DNA of 64,000 nt from Mactromeris polynyma. Lineage: Eukaryota; Mollusca; Bivalvia; Venerida; Mactridae. Both the position numbers and the translations under genes were made by a program. The notes below the pieces were generated by a model that was given only the letters and a program-made list of their open reading frames with translations, searched no databases and was not told the origin of the DNA. Positions 37,901-47,209 of this stretch are shown piece by piece. The stretch spans positions 4,159,001 to 4,223,000 of the forward strand of contig JASFXZ010000035.1 of NCBI GenBank assembly GCA_032209605.1. Reading direction: 5' to 3'. How positions within the stretch are numbered: the stretch's first letter is position 1; the number at the start of each line of letters is the position of its first letter.

Positions 37901-40900
37901 GGGCATATAATTTGGAAGGGTTAAGGAAAAGGGAGGAAATCATACAAGTAAATACAAGGATTAAATATATCATTTATGGGAATATGGATTTAAGAAAACA
38001 TGTCATTCATTTTAATGATGTAAAGTAATTAGAAACCAACCATAGTCAGCCATGGATCTATTTATAGAGGTGTTGTTTTTATTAGAAATGGTTATATACA
38101 TGTACAATAGTACAGTAGTTAGAGTGATAATAATAATTGTGTGCTATTATTAATCACACACAATTCATTGTGAAAATGTTCATGTTTTTATCATGTTTGA
38201 CAACAATATTTGTTATTATTAATCATGGATTCATTGCAAACATTTTCATGTGTTTAGCATGTTTGACAACAATATTTGTTATTATTAATCATGGATTCAT
38301 TGCAAACATTTTCATGTTTTTATCATGTTTGAGAACAAAAATATTTATCCGGTGTGTATTTTATAGATAGTGAGGGTTAAAAAAAAAAGAAAGAAAAGGG
38401 GGTTGCATATTTTCGATATTAATGAACACATATAAAAAGGGGACTTTTTATTAACATAAGTGGGGGGAGATGTAGCCAGTCTATTAACCTTTCGCATAGT
38501 TGGTCAGTACATTGGCTGGGAATATATACACGTGTAGATAAGAATGATAAGAATTTCTTTGTGCACTTGATGAATAATTCTACACAAATACATGAACTTT
38601 GCCCTGTGGCAGGATCTCTGACATATTTGGTTATCCGTTAGAAACAGGGTAGAATTACGCACCACGTCAGTTAATTAGTGAGTGACGTGGTTGGCGATTA
38701 AGGTTATGGCTTTCGGGATTGGTCAGTATTGCCCGAAATACAGTAAGAAAGATACTGATAATAGCCGCGCACGAAGGAATAATCAGAGTTGGTTTCGGGA
38801 GCTCAGAGGTTACAGTCAGGTTAACATCTTAGACTGTTTTAAGCTGGGAAATTATTAATATAATTGTAGACAATTGCTAGAAAAGTTAACTATAAGATTA
38901 TCACTGGACTTATGTGAATTTATCATAAACTATGTTACAATAGAATAAAAGGTGTGCACTCCCAGTGGACTTGTTGTTTATCGTTCTTATGAACAATAAT
39001 ACAAAATATTACCTACGACCATTCCGGTACCTTCTACTCTCAACTAAGGATATCAACGGAATATCCCAACGTAGAAATGAGTAGGTTATACTTATTGTAA
39101 TAATGATAGTGAGATATGGTGATACAGATGATACAAGATTTTAGGCAAATAACTAACATAACAAATAAAAAAAATAAAAGCATGATATTTGATATTCATT
39201 TTATACTTAATTTCGGATTTTTACGGAATAGCAATTATTCGGCCAATAATATCATTATATTTTATTTATGATCGAAGTTATAATGTGTAGTTTGACTGAA
39301 ATCTATCGTGCAGATATTTCATGTCGATTATTCTCATTTATGCTCGGCCATTTGTATGCTGTTATTTGTCCCAGTTGTAATTCATGACACTACCGATTGA
39401 AATTATCGATAGGGAATAATTATAATCATTACTTTACCACACGCAAGCTAGCAACGCTTTGCAAACGTAAAATTAGGTGAAATTTGATAGGTAGAAATGT
39501 TCTCTTCCAATTGATAATTGGGTATAATTGTCTCTTCAAAGTAAGATATCATAGCTAGTCTTATTGTTTGCACCAATTTATAAGTTTTAGTTATAGAAAG
39601 ATCAGTGATTCGGAAAAAATTTCACCTCGTATTACATAACTCATTAACAGTTTCTTAAATTTCAATAATTTATGGAATGGAATGTAATACTTAGGCCTTT
39701 AACATTAAGTGTTTTATGTACATAAAGAGAAAACTATTGGAGTTCGATTTTGTTGATGAAACGCGAGCTTATTTCATTATTGAAAATGAACTATGTGATA
39801 GGCAAATGTTTTGCCAGGGACCGTATATGTTCCATGTTTTGCTCATGAAATAAAATAGAAAAAAACAAATAATAATAAACACTTTGTCGTGTAATTTCCA
39901 ATTCAAGTTGAAATTGCAAATCATTTTGGGTACTTTTTTGAATACGCATGATACTGTGGTGTCCGCAAATACCACGCAAAACGTTTTGTTTATTACGCGA
40001 TTGATCGGGTCTGCGAGACAAAATTTTATGAGAATAGTTATACTCGTCGTGGCGTCATCTACGATCCCTTTCCAGGACTGGATCCTACGGAAACGAAGAG
40101 GGGCCTGGCCCCCAAGCCGGTTGTGGAGTGACCAGATTAGGTCTCTAGGCTACTATTCTAGCACTTTAAATACAATACGTGAATTTATATCGATTTCCCC
40201 TTTACTACAAGTATAGCGGAAGCAAGTGCAATAACATTTGACCCCCTGCTGTGCACCTTGGGATTTTGTGACCGTCTACTAGAATCGTATGCTTTTCACT
40301 CTACATCAGCCAGGCGCTTTCAAATTACTTATCACATGTATGTAATGAAAGCGTCTGTAAAACGCAGAAATCTGTCGCGGTGTTGTTTTAGTGATTGACA
40401 ATGGAAGGGGGGATTTGACACCTCATATTACTAAATTCATTAAAATAATTTAATTCAATTCAATAGTTTATGAAAGTGATTTTAATATTTAAGCCTATTG
40501 TGTTGCAAAAATAAAACCATTTTGTTTTTTCCAGATACAGCCTACATTTATGTTTTCACATTTTCCTCCTTTTTAAAAAAACATGTTTCTGTCCAAAACG
40601 TATGTGTGACCACTAGGACAACTACAATTTCCTATCAATTTTATTTATCATTTTAAACAATCCATGTCTATAAATATAAACTGGAACTTATGTATACCAC
40701 CATAACTGATTCAATAGTTAATCATAAGCTTGTAAAATAAGTCTTTAAAATAATAATTGGGACATTAAAATGTTGAATTATATTTTTTTAGTTTTGCTTA
40801 TATTTTACACTGATTCAGAATTTTCTGCATTAAACAACTGCACCGCATGTATTGCATAATATATTTGCTTAGTATCGTAAAGGGCAATAAAATGATAACA

Positions 40901-43900
40901 CACCCGAACATATAACACTTGTCCGGACGCTAACGAACATTCGAAGGTCGGTAATCTCCGTGAAACTCCGTATAGAATGCCAAACTGACAAAATAATTGA
41001 TGGGGACTTTATTTAACTAAAACTTCCCCAGCCTAAATTTCAATCGAAAATTTATTGAAAGATATCTTTAAAATAAAAATAAATTTTGCTTTTTAATTCC
41101 GCCTGTGCCTTTTTTGTCTTTTAAGCATATTTCGTCAGATAAACAATTAACCTATGTCTTAGGCAAATGTTAAACGAGAGAGTTCGCATTTTTTCGGACG
41201 AATTACACTTCTTCAATGTGAATATGAGTGGTTACATATAAATGCAAATTCCCCCGCCAAAATATGTTAAAAAATCAAATATTGTTTAATAACTCGAAAG
41301 GTGACAAATGACAGTTTGTTATTCTACCTGTGCTTTTAAGATCATTGGAAAAATAAAAAAAGTTATAGCCAAACATGTCAACTGCTACCTCTATATTCTA
41401 TAGTGTCGACTGAAGCCATTTTGAGCGTTTTCGCGATTATCGGAAAAGCGAAATTGTTGTACATGGATTAACCATTTCCAGATCTAAAAGTATTTATATC
41501 ATTTATGTATATTTCTTTTGAGTCCAAAAGTTTTGACGGAATTGAGATTGTTCGTGTTCATGTGTCAATTTACCCCCACCCACTTTTAGTAGTATGTGTT
41601 TGCTCGTAAATTGATACTTATGACTGTTAATAATGTTATTTATTAATAGCATAATGTCTCACCTTTAATCTAGTATCATGTAGGTCTTAAAATAGCATCA
41701 ATGACGATATTATGACAAATGTATCGTTCATACACAACGATTTCTAACGATGTTTTGCCATTTTTGGGGTGTTCTCATTAATATTCATGAATATGGAAAT
41801 GAGCTAATTAGCAAAAAGTTATTTTTAGTAAAGGCCCAATTTGTTAGCTTCATTTTGATACCATTCTTGTAGTGTTTTACTCGAAAATGGCGAAGAAATA
41901 ATGATAATTCAAGTGAGATATATGAAAAATGTATTTACTTGACCTTTGACCCAATTTTGAGAAAACGAGGCAAAATCATGGATGGCATGGGGCAGTTTCA
42001 GATTACACACATATCAAAGATAACATATAACATGCATGCCCAATTCTACTCTCTGATGCCATGGCCCGTCACATTTTCTCCTGATGGACTCCCAACTAAA
42101 TACAGTGTTTACTTTATTATATGGCTTCTATTTATTACATGAAACTACATTAAAACAAATGTATGTAGTATTTTTTAGATGGTATTCATTTCACCTGATG
42201 TGCTTGGCTAACGTTTATAATATAACAAACATCTAGATTGAAGGTATTATTAAGTAAACAACATGTTAATTTATGCAAATATGTTGCAGCACTGATATTG
42301 TATTTGGTATTCTTGTCAGCCGATGTAATTTAATATAAGTTTGTGCAAGATTTTATATGATAGCTAAACACAGTTAGATTGAAGGATAGTGGTTTTACCA
42401 GGAAATTCCGAGGAGTCTTTCTGTTTACCTTCTATATAATCTTCACAACGAGTGGCATGTGATCGCCTAAACAAAGCAGACAATACAATATCAAATACCA
42501 CGAACTTTAAGTTTGCACAAGGAATGTATAACATAAAAAGATATAAACACACATTTTGATATGCGTATCTTTATTAAAGCAAATGTTGATGGTATTCTAT
42601 TACCAAATAAGTCTAAGCGAATAACTCTTCTTCTATATGATACTATAGATTTAACTTTTTGCATCTGTAATTTTAACATCATCGGTTTAATCATTAAGTG
42701 GTCATTATTGACATTACGCTTATAGAAATCGGTTATGTTCTCCTTTCCCTTTAACATGTAGGAATATTTGCCCCTGATATGATTTCATGTTCTTCCCGTC
42801 GTTTCTGTCAGTGGTCAACGTGTATTTTTATATGCCTTGTAATAGGCTCCCTTTTCCATTTATCCCCTCCCTTTACTCTCCCAAAGCGAGTGTTATTGGT
42901 TGGTTTCCATTATCAACCTCTCTTTCCCATTTCCATATGTGTTGCCATTGCACCTACTTAATCCCTTATGCTTTGAAGGCTGTTGTCAGTGAGGTATGTG
43001 GTGAGTCATTGTTTTGTGTATGTCGTGTTTCTAGTAACAATTTTCTGAAGCTTTCTTTGTAATGAGCCTGACATCATCCCCATTGATGTTTGTACTAACA
43101 TCTCGGCTCGAAATGCTTTGTTGGCTTATATATCTGTGTGGGGATAAATTATTTTATGAATGTAGCATTCCCTATACCAACTTACGCCTTCGTGTACGTT
43201 ATTGTCCTGATACCATAAAATAACAATAATAATTTGTTGGTTTTATAAATTGAATACAGCAGTTGAGCGGGAAATGCCACACACAAGGTAAACAGACTAT
43301 CAAAAAAACCGCCAAAGTATAAGAACATTACAAATCATAATAAAACGGCATTGCTTGCGTGTTGTAAATGTCTTTCTGTAAACGTTATTGTCCGTTCCGA
43401 TGTCAGAAACATTTGCAAATATGAACAAACTTTACTCACCGTTTACGGATCACTACTATGAGCAGAATAACTATCACTAGTATAACAACAAAGCCAGCAG
43501 CACCACCGCCAACAACAGGAGCAATATTGGTATTCTGTAATTTGTTTTCTGTAAATCGATATGTAGCAATAGAGGAAAATCATCTTTGTATATATTCCTC
43601 GTTATATTTCAGTAGAGTCAATAAACAATTATCAAATGTTTCAAAAAGGTTTGGAAATAGTTTTGTAGTTTTTTCTCCGAGATTGATATAATAATGAAGA
43701 ATCGTTAAGACAAGAATTCAGACAAAGAAAAGTGTGTATTGGTATCTAGGAAAAAACAAAGCGCTTCATCATAATACAATTATTTACGAATGCATTTATG
43801 CAATTCGTGTTGTGTTCTCCTTATCTGGCATGTGAAAGGCTACTTCTTAACTGACAATTGTGTTCAACAATTTCCCGATATTACGCTCAAGAAGTTATTT

Positions 43901-46900
43901 AAAATCAGTTGTACCTATTTTGCAGTCTTATTCTAAAGTGTCGGATTTCTTTGCAATGTTTTAGTTGTAGTTTTGAAAAGCATTGTGTGTAGTATACAGA
44001 TATTTTGTCAGCTTTGAAGCGTGTTAGAAATATCATGAGACTTCATCAACGGTTTATTAATTTTACAATAAGGATGTAAAGAAAATCATGTACCGAATCA
44101 TTGTAACATCGTCAATCAGGAAGGGTTTATAAATCACTGACGCGATCAATGGCAACGCTTACGTTAAAAACATTGCATTTTGTGGTACATAGCATACATG
44201 CCAACGTCGATTATATCTCAGAAAAAGTTCAAACAATGATTATGTAAAAATATTCAAATTATTTCTTAATAAACACAAGTAACAGCTGTGTGCTTATTAT
44301 TTCTATTTTAGGTGTATGTTAAATTCCCCATTCCCATTTTCAGTTCGTTTACTTGATACAATATTCAAGTTCTTTTCGCCCCCTATTCAGAATATGATTA
44401 CTGCCTAAGTTTACTTGTTCCATGATGTATTCTATCCATTGAGCCGTTTTTGTTGTCCCCCAAAATTATTCATAGTTGTTTTAATGGTCGGCCAGACCAT
44501 TCTTTGCTATCCTTATCCCACACATGTTTACCTGGTACCTCCTTAGTCCCAAATGATGTTGTCTGTAGGGAAATAGATCTTATAAATATCGCATTCCCTG
44601 TTATAACTTAATCTCATAAAAATGATTGTCCAGTGTGCAGCTTTTCTTTTGCTTCGTATTTAATTTGACCGTTAAACGAAAATTTACAATCTTCATCAAC
44701 ACAAAAATATAGGTAGGAATAAAGTATTATATATTCTTACATATCACATGAAGATTTTACTGTTTTAGATCCTCTGACAGTTTATGTACGACCAGTACAT
44801 AGACCGTATGAAGACCAACTTAAATATACGCTCTGAAAATGAGTAATGTGAGTATATCCAATAAATATGTAAATTTTACGAGTACCATAGTACCACTGCA
44901 TGTACATGTTTTGAAATTAAAATGAATAACTGTACCTTGTGCGCATGTAGGACCCTCATAATCACCAGAACATCCCTCGGCGCAGTGTCCGTTGTCCTTA
45001 TCACAAAGGTTCTTAGAACATCTTTCACTGCAAGTCTTATCGCAAGTATCACCATGAAAACCATCCGTACAGCTTAAACATTCTCCGTTGGCTTTTTCAC
45101 ACTGCAATGCCTGACCATCTTTAGCGCAGGTTGTTGGACAAGTTTTGTTACAGTCTTCTCCAAAGACGCCATTATCACATGCCTCACAGACTGTACTTGA
45201 AGAACAGTTACGACAATGCCCACCTTCCACGTAGCATTTGTCCCCAGTGTAATGTTCCTTACACACAGAGCAAGCACCAGATCTAAAATCACAAGAAGTG
45301 TCATTGCAGCCCGATGAACAGCTGAATTCACATAGCAATCCATACAATGTTTTTTGACACGATGTGCAGTTCCCAGTATTCCTATCACATGTGTTATTTG
45401 AGCAGTCTTTTGAAAGACAATGTACGTGGCAGTTCTGTCTATACAAACCGGCGACACAGTCTTCGCAAGTTGGACCGGCATAATTACCATTGCATTGTTG
45501 ACAGGTTCCATTATATCGATAGCAAAGGGAGTTTAAACAATTCTCAGGACAATTTTCATTGCATTCCTCACCATGATATCCCAAAGAACAATCGTTGCAT
45601 AATTCACCTTGAAAATTCCCTTTACATGAAGTGCAGAACCCAGATTCCTTTATGCACTGTCCGTCACAATTCTTCGGACATACTGATGAACAATGTGTAC
45701 CCCAAGTACCGTGTACGCACCTTTCACATGTATCACCTGTTACATTAACTGATTTACATTCAAAGCAATTTCCTGTTTTTCTTTCACAGTTCATGTCTTT
45801 GCAAGTGTCCGGACATTCTTCCTCACACATTTTTCCATGTCTGCCTGCTGCACATATAGTGCAATGACTGCCTGCGAAAACATCTTTACACACGCATGAC
45901 CCATCATTTTTATCACACCCATTGTTGTTACAACCCACTGAACAATTGTTCTGGCAGTATGATCCATAATATCCTGTTATGCAGATTGTGCAAGATTCAT
46001 AGAAGGTGCAATGGACACACGTATCTCTGCAAGGAAGTGAGCAATTAGTAACCATAATAGTTGTTACTATTTCTATTCCGTTGTAATATCCATCATTGCA
46101 AATCGGACAATTGCTATGATCTGAACAGGTCTTACATTTGTCTAAACAAGCTCTACTACATTGTTCGTTCACATTGAAGTATCCGTCTTGACATGCTGAA
46201 CAAACACTCGGAGTTGAACACAAACAATTTCCCGGACATGATAACAGAGAACAGTCCTTGGTGACGCCTTGATTATAGTACGGTGATTTACATTCCTCAC
46301 AATGTGTACTTGAATTACATGTTGTACAAGTTTCTGGGCAATCAACACAACGCTTCTCAGTGCTTAGATACTTTCCTACTTCGCATGTTGCGCAATTGTT
46401 GCTTACGGTGTGTTCGCATGTAACGCAGTCATCAGGACATTTGTTCTTACATTTATTACCACCGATACCTTGGATGCAACCGTTTGTACAATAGTTTGTC
46501 ACCGTATGTCCTTGAATATGTTTATCGGCACACATGTTATTTACACAACATCCACAATTTTCACATCCCCCTTCGATTGATGTTATAACTGAAAATTGAA
46601 TACAAAGCCTCTACACTTAAGCCATTATATATATGGGTATAAACAGTTCATTTTCCAGTACAGATAGATGCAAACACAAACAACGCGATTCGATATATTG
46701 TGCTAAACTGTTATTATATATAACACATAATATTATATGATGTTACAATATGTATCCGATGATAAGATTATTGGTAAGCCCTCTTCCATAATGTGTTGTG
46801 GCTGATAAACGTATAAAAGACCTAATGCCAAAGGGCAGCACAGTGATGCATATATTATATATACGTGTATTATATACACAAAGTGTCAAATCAGCTTTCT

Positions 46901-47209
46901 GAAGAAAAAAATCAAATTGTTCGTTGATAATATACTTTGTTGAGTAAACTGTTAAGCTTATCATCTTTTATAGAATTATCAGGTTCGCGGATGTCACAAA
47001 TGAATCATTTGCACTCTGACACGTGACTTAATGTGTATATGGCATTGGAAGCAGCCCATCTGAGATTAAAACTGATCGTAAAGCAGGACAAACTTTTATT
47101 TCTGTAAATAAAATTTCTATGATTTATAAAATAAATACATAGAGAAATATAACTTACGAAAGATGAATACAAATAAAAGTTGTAGTATTCCAAATCGCAC
47201 GACCGTCAT
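15898..47209 (-). CDS. receptor-type protein tyrosine phosphatase, EGF-like ectodomain
   Basis: Exons in transcript order: 47209-47158, 46588-44936, 43548-43440, 42466-42399, 26940-26717, 26111-26024, 25833-25610, 24744-24657, 24305-24241, 23857-23821, 23215-23112, 22468-22343, 21743-21604, 21057-20922, 20484-20359, 19952-19850, 19539-19463, 19112-18978, 18383-18255, 17939-17776, 17182-17047, 15975-15898 (stop TAG). Every junction has GT/AG and the phases fit throughout. Using one copy of the duplicated exon pair gives ~1249 codons, using both ~1353. Domain order: signal peptide, ~550-residue Cys-rich EGF-like region, one TM helix, linker, D1 with WPD loop and HCSAGIGRTG, then D2. It would dephosphorylate tyrosines under control of an extracellular ligand at the cell surface. 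D2 contains an in-frame TAA (18293-18291), and a retrotransposon sits in the intron between 42399 and 26940. Close to metazoan RPTPs; the exact subfamily is not clear. Confidence 0.9.
20359..24305 (-). CDS. phosphatase D1 catalytic exons
   Basis: Seven exons: 24305-24241 (DHSRVKI), 23857-23821 (a 37 nt exon ending YIASLG), 23215-23112 (PTAKATLEFHTFWTMVWHMN), 22468-22343 (KCEQYWP), 21743-21604 (WPDKSIPDE loop, ends in HC), 21057-20922 (rest of HCSAGIGRTG, 136 nt) and 20484-20359 (EQYEFLHKAL). The general-acid Asp, nucleophile Cys and Arg are all present, so D1 should be catalytically competent. The weakest splice site is the acceptor of the WPD exon (ATCAAAG, little pyrimidine tract); its exact start could move by a codon. 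Confidence 0.88.
21470..21530 (-). repeat. tRNA-like SINE fragment in phosphatase intron
   Basis: The reverse complement reads TAGTCGAGGGGTAGAGCG (A-box-like), then GGTCGTGAGTTTACACC (B-box-like) about 30 bases on. There is no acceptor-stem pairing, so it is not a working tRNA. Confidence 0.4.
23885..23955. repeat. hairpin-forming inverted repeat in intron
   Basis: CTCAATATTAAGACCACCA and, about 30 bases later, TGGTCTTTATATTGAG are near-perfect inverted arms. GAGGTGGTCTTATTATC follows at ~24010, so it may be the end of a small foldback element. Confidence 0.5.
24657..25833 (-). CDS. phosphatase D1-start cassette, downstream copy (exons 25833-25610 and 24744-24657)
   Basis: A near-identical second copy of the same exon pair, with small changes (EFV for EFA at the first exon's end, AMKPEN for ARKPEN). 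It is the copy next to the rest of D1. Its phases match both the linker exon and the upstream cassette, so skipping, alternative use or inclusion of both would all keep the frame. Confidence 0.85.
24918..25436. repeat. 259 bp direct tandem repeat inside the duplication
   Basis: The block starting GATTTTTTCCGCAGAGTGGAA at 24921 recurs at 25180 with almost no differences (AACTATATC versus AACGATATC near its start). A third, older copy lies at 26287-26545. Confidence 0.85.
26024..26940 (-). CDS. phosphatase D1-start cassette, upstream copy (exons 26940-26717 and 26111-26024)
   Basis: The first exon (224 nt) encodes an acidic juxtamembrane stretch (ESAELEEEMIVDDTEDIV) and the helix EDFKHEFA. The second (88 nt) encodes LPKGLTQSYNDARKPENVVK and NRFNGVYP, the usual first conserved block of a PTP domain. 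The pair enters in phase 1 and leaves in phase 1. This copy keeps the family-typical ARKPEN. Confidence 0.85.
27110..27600. repeat. interspersed repeat, copy left of the retrotransposon
   Basis: Shared blocks include GTTGGGAGTCCATCAGGA, GTCAAAGGTCAA, ATTTTTCATA, GGTATCAAAATGAAGCTAA and AATATTAATGAGAA. The same blocks appear in the same order on the opposite strand at 41560-42160. No coding capacity seen. Confidence 0.65.
27678..28101 (+). repeat. 5' LTR, truncated at its start
   Basis: Matches the 3' LTR from ACGTCAGTTAATTAG to GAGTAGGTTATA, with about six small differences. The first ~193 bases of the 3' LTR (from TGTAGCCAGTC) are missing here and unrelated repeat sequence lies upstream instead. 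Confidence 0.8.
28104..28121 (+). promoter_or_regulatory. probable primer binding site
   Basis: TGGTGGAGAATCCGAAG starts three bases after the LTR end; TGG complements the CCA tail of a tRNA. I cannot say which tRNA. Confidence 0.45.
28156..29615 (+). pseudogene. gag of the retrotransposon, broken
   Basis: First part starts MSKYNLRSQ at 28156 and meets TAA at 28366; the same frame is then open to 28740. The capsid and nucleocapsid part is open in a different frame at 28737-29615 (FTGKDFESF, later HGLRDEIRKQ). It ends with CQKCGYDRCG and CNFCGITCHFRSQC, the double zinc knuckle typical of Mag-like or chromovirus Gag. One stop and one frameshift separate the parts. Confidence 0.8.
29640..33352 (+). 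pseudogene. protease, reverse transcriptase, RNase H and integrase, broken
   Basis: Protease: DTGSS at 29757-29771, a TGA soon after, then a second piece 29841-30125 (LGIDFFHQY). Reverse transcriptase: pieces at 30391-30603, 30603-30869 and 30907-31605, with YMDD at 31024-31035. RNase H (YTDNKALTYLHT, LNPSDYLSR) and integrase lie in the frame 31541-33352: HHCC (HTNLGH ... CPTC), second acid VSDRGMTF and the Glu of GMVERIHS. The first integrase Asp is Tyr (HIYIV, codon 32483-32485). At least four breaks; not functional as sequenced. Confidence 0.85.
33347..33420 (+). repeat. 18 bp tandem repeat at the end of the integrase
   Basis: CCGTTAACGACCCATTAA repeats four times. The first copy supplies the TAA that ends the integrase frame. 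In the frame used by the chromodomain piece it reads VNDPLT repeated, so the unit is six codons long and the array stays open there. Confidence 0.9.
33420..33683 (+). pseudogene. chromodomain-like tail of pol, frameshifted from integrase
   Basis: The open frame 33300-33683 ends YNAQKILKTK, YLIKWSNKRYKNYWIQEKD. The aromatic YLIKW and W..E positions match chromodomains, which in chromoviruses sit at the integrase C-terminus and steer insertion to marked chromatin. It is in another frame from the integrase, with the 18 bp repeat between them. Confidence 0.65.
34084..34680 (+). pseudogene. third ORF, envelope-like, broken
   Basis: Two frames, 34084-34440 and 34468-34680, lie after pol where a Gypsy env would be. 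They have regularly placed cysteines (CSRRRSFLKECVHYATFMLC, CKFCVLYVPCGC) and N-glycosylation-like sites. The CxxC...PCGC pattern resembles the third-ORF glycoproteins of invertebrate Gypsy elements as I know them, but no signal peptide or TM helix is intact. Not functional; the identification rests on position and cysteine pattern. Confidence 0.5.
35636..35817 (+). pseudogene. accessory ORF, N-terminal part, cut by Tc1/mariner
   Basis: Opens MAEYGGYFKALFAFTNTSY and runs into the transposon at the duplicated TA (35816-35817). No domain recognised. It continues past the insertion with the frame displaced by one base. Confidence 0.5.
35818..37370 (-). mobile_element. Tc1/mariner element nested in the retrotransposon
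   Basis: Bounded by inverted repeats sharing ACGAAAAAGAAAGTGTGCAC at 35822 onward and its complement ending 37366, each preceded by CTGA/CTAA. Both sides carry TA (35816-35817 and 37371-37372), the family's target duplication. Length 1553 bp; it inserted after the retrotransposon and lies in opposite orientation. Confidence 0.9.
36078..37076 (-). pseudogene. Tc1/mariner (DD34E) transposase with one stop
   Basis: Starts MPRLQENERI at 37076 with a helix-turn-helix region (GVSVADVARQFNCHRNTI) and GRP box (RPRSGRPK). Catalytic Asp in FIDESRF, Asp in MHDNARPH, and Glu in SPDMNPIEH; the last two are separated by 34 residues, giving DD34E. A single in-frame TAA (36551-36549) interrupts it just after the first Asp region; the same frame continues to 36078. 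It would cut and paste the element if read through; otherwise inactive. Confidence 0.9.
37378..38028 (+). pseudogene. accessory ORF, C-terminal part with RING-like zinc finger
   Basis: Open for ~216 codons after the transposon. Residues 119-165 hold CAIC, CCSSIVHEKC and CSIC, a RING/treble-clef-like set of ligands (C119, C122, C142, C143, H148, C151, C162, C165). The rest is unassigned. Such fingers often act as ubiquitin ligases; that role here is only a guess. It lies between the env-like ORF and the 3' LTR, an unusual position for a Gypsy gene. Confidence 0.6.
38145..38335 (+). repeat. 66 bp tandem repeat near the retrotransposon 3' end
   Basis: TTGTTATTATTAATCATGG followed by a TTCATTGCAAACATTTTCATG block recurs with a 66 bp period, about 2.7 copies. 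It is a multiple of three and stays open in frame, coding for a repeated hydrophobic stretch (FVIINHGFIANIFM). Confidence 0.8.
38457..38470 (+). promoter_or_regulatory. polypurine tract
   Basis: AGTGGGGGGAGA directly precedes TGTAGCC at 38471, marking the start of the 3' LTR and the plus-strand priming site. Confidence 0.7.
38471..39090 (+). repeat. 3' LTR, full length
   Basis: Starts TGTAGCCAGTC and ends GAGTAGGTTATA. Contains a TATA-like GGAATATATACAC near 38519 and an AATAAA near 38943. The last ~427 bases match the 5' LTR. Confidence 0.8.
39091..41559. other. phosphatase intron right of the retrotransposon
   Basis: Nothing codes here that I can support. A short GC-richer patch near 40060-40140 (GGGGCCTGGCCCCCAAGCC) stands out against AT-rich sequence but has no frame. 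Confidence 0.4.
41560..42160. repeat. interspersed repeat, copy right of the retrotransposon
   Basis: The reverse complement carries the same ordered blocks as 27110-27600 (TTAGTTGGGAGTCCATCAGG, GGGTCAAAGGTCAA, GGTATCAAAATGAAGCTAA, AATATTAATGAGAA). The two copies are therefore inverted, one on each side of the LTR element. Confidence 0.65.
42399..42466 (-). CDS. phosphatase exon 4: juxtamembrane linker
   Basis: Sixty-eight bases between TTTGTTTAG and GTAAAACC. Phase 2 in and phase 1 out is exactly what the TM exon and the first D1 exon require. It encodes a basic-to-acidic linker (RSHATRCEDYIEGKQ...) with no domain. Confidence 0.75.
42760..43200 (+). repeat. dispersed short repeat family, two diverged copies in a row
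   Basis: TTATGCTTTGAAGGCTGTTG, GTGAGTCATTGTTTTGTGTA and CGTGTTTCTAGTAACA (42961-43045) follow the family order. A second, poorer copy with GTGTGGGGATAAATT and GCATTCCCTATACCAACTTA lies at 43110-43190. Confidence 0.5.
43440..43548 (-). CDS. phosphatase exon 3: transmembrane helix
   Basis: The acceptor CGATTTACAG is the one that keeps phase; a nearer ATTACAG would break the frame. The exon encodes APVVGGGAAGF followed by VVILVIVILLIVV and then a basic stop-transfer IRKR, a classic single-pass type I helix. The donor CG/GTGAGT leaves two bases. Confidence 0.85.
44320..44615 (+). repeat. dispersed short repeat family, diverged copy with long 5' part
   Basis: ATGGTCGGCCAGACCAT near 44485, CCTCCTTAGTCCCAAATG, and CGCATTCCCTGTTATAACTT match the order in the copy near 10925-11090. 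Confidence 0.55.
44936..46588 (-). CDS. phosphatase exon 2: EGF-like/furin-like ectodomain
   Basis: One 1653-base exon (acceptor TTTTCAG, donor CAAG/GTACAG) encodes the whole ectodomain of ~550 residues. It is a chain of about 14 Cys-rich modules with spacing typical of laminin/EGF and furin-like repeats (e.g. CPDTCKDMNCERKTGNCFEC), many N-glycosylation sites and no catalytic motif. It resembles MEGF10/11 and scavenger receptor F ectodomains, but the link to the TM exon shows it belongs to the phosphatase. An odd stretch near its first third (GIEIVTTIMVTNC) interrupts one module. Confidence 0.9.
47158..47209 (-). CDS. phosphatase exon 1: signal peptide
   Basis: ATG at 47209-47207 opens MTVVRFGILQLLFVFIF, a short basic start followed by a hydrophobic run, then GTAAGTT. 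It leaves one base, which pairs with the next exon's TT to make Leu, so the mature protein starts with a CENCGCC-type cysteine cluster. Confidence 0.85.

Larger units (their letters stand above)
27678..39090 (+). mobile_element. Ty3/Gypsy-like LTR retrotransposon with extra ORFs, decayed
   Basis: About 11.4 kb with direct terminal repeats, a primer-binding-like site after the 5' repeat, gag with zinc knuckles, protease, reverse transcriptase (YMDD), RNase H, integrase and a chromodomain-like end in the Gypsy order. An env-like ORF and a RING-like ORF follow before the 3' LTR. A Tc1/mariner element is nested at 35818-37370. It lies in sense-opposite orientation inside the phosphatase intron. 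The coding region is broken by several frameshifts and stops although the LTRs differ by only about six changes over ~425 bases. Confidence 0.9.

Noticed and set aside
38471..39090. CRISPR-like or satellite reading of the repeats around the retrotransposon
   Set aside because: They are one LTR pair with polypurine tract, TATA-like box and polyadenylation word, not a spaced repeat array.
42491..42757. Candidate extra phosphatase exon near 42600-42680
   Set aside because: An acceptor and donor can be drawn, but the phase from the TM exon leads to a stop; exon 42466-42399 fits both phases.
43440..43534. Nearer acceptor for the TM exon
   Set aside because: Using it breaks the frame coming from the ectodomain exon; the acceptor at 43549 keeps it.
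45347..45748. Plus-strand frame of 133 codons opposite the ectodomain exon
   Set aside because: Shadow of the Cys-rich minus-strand exon; His/Cys content mirrors the real codons.
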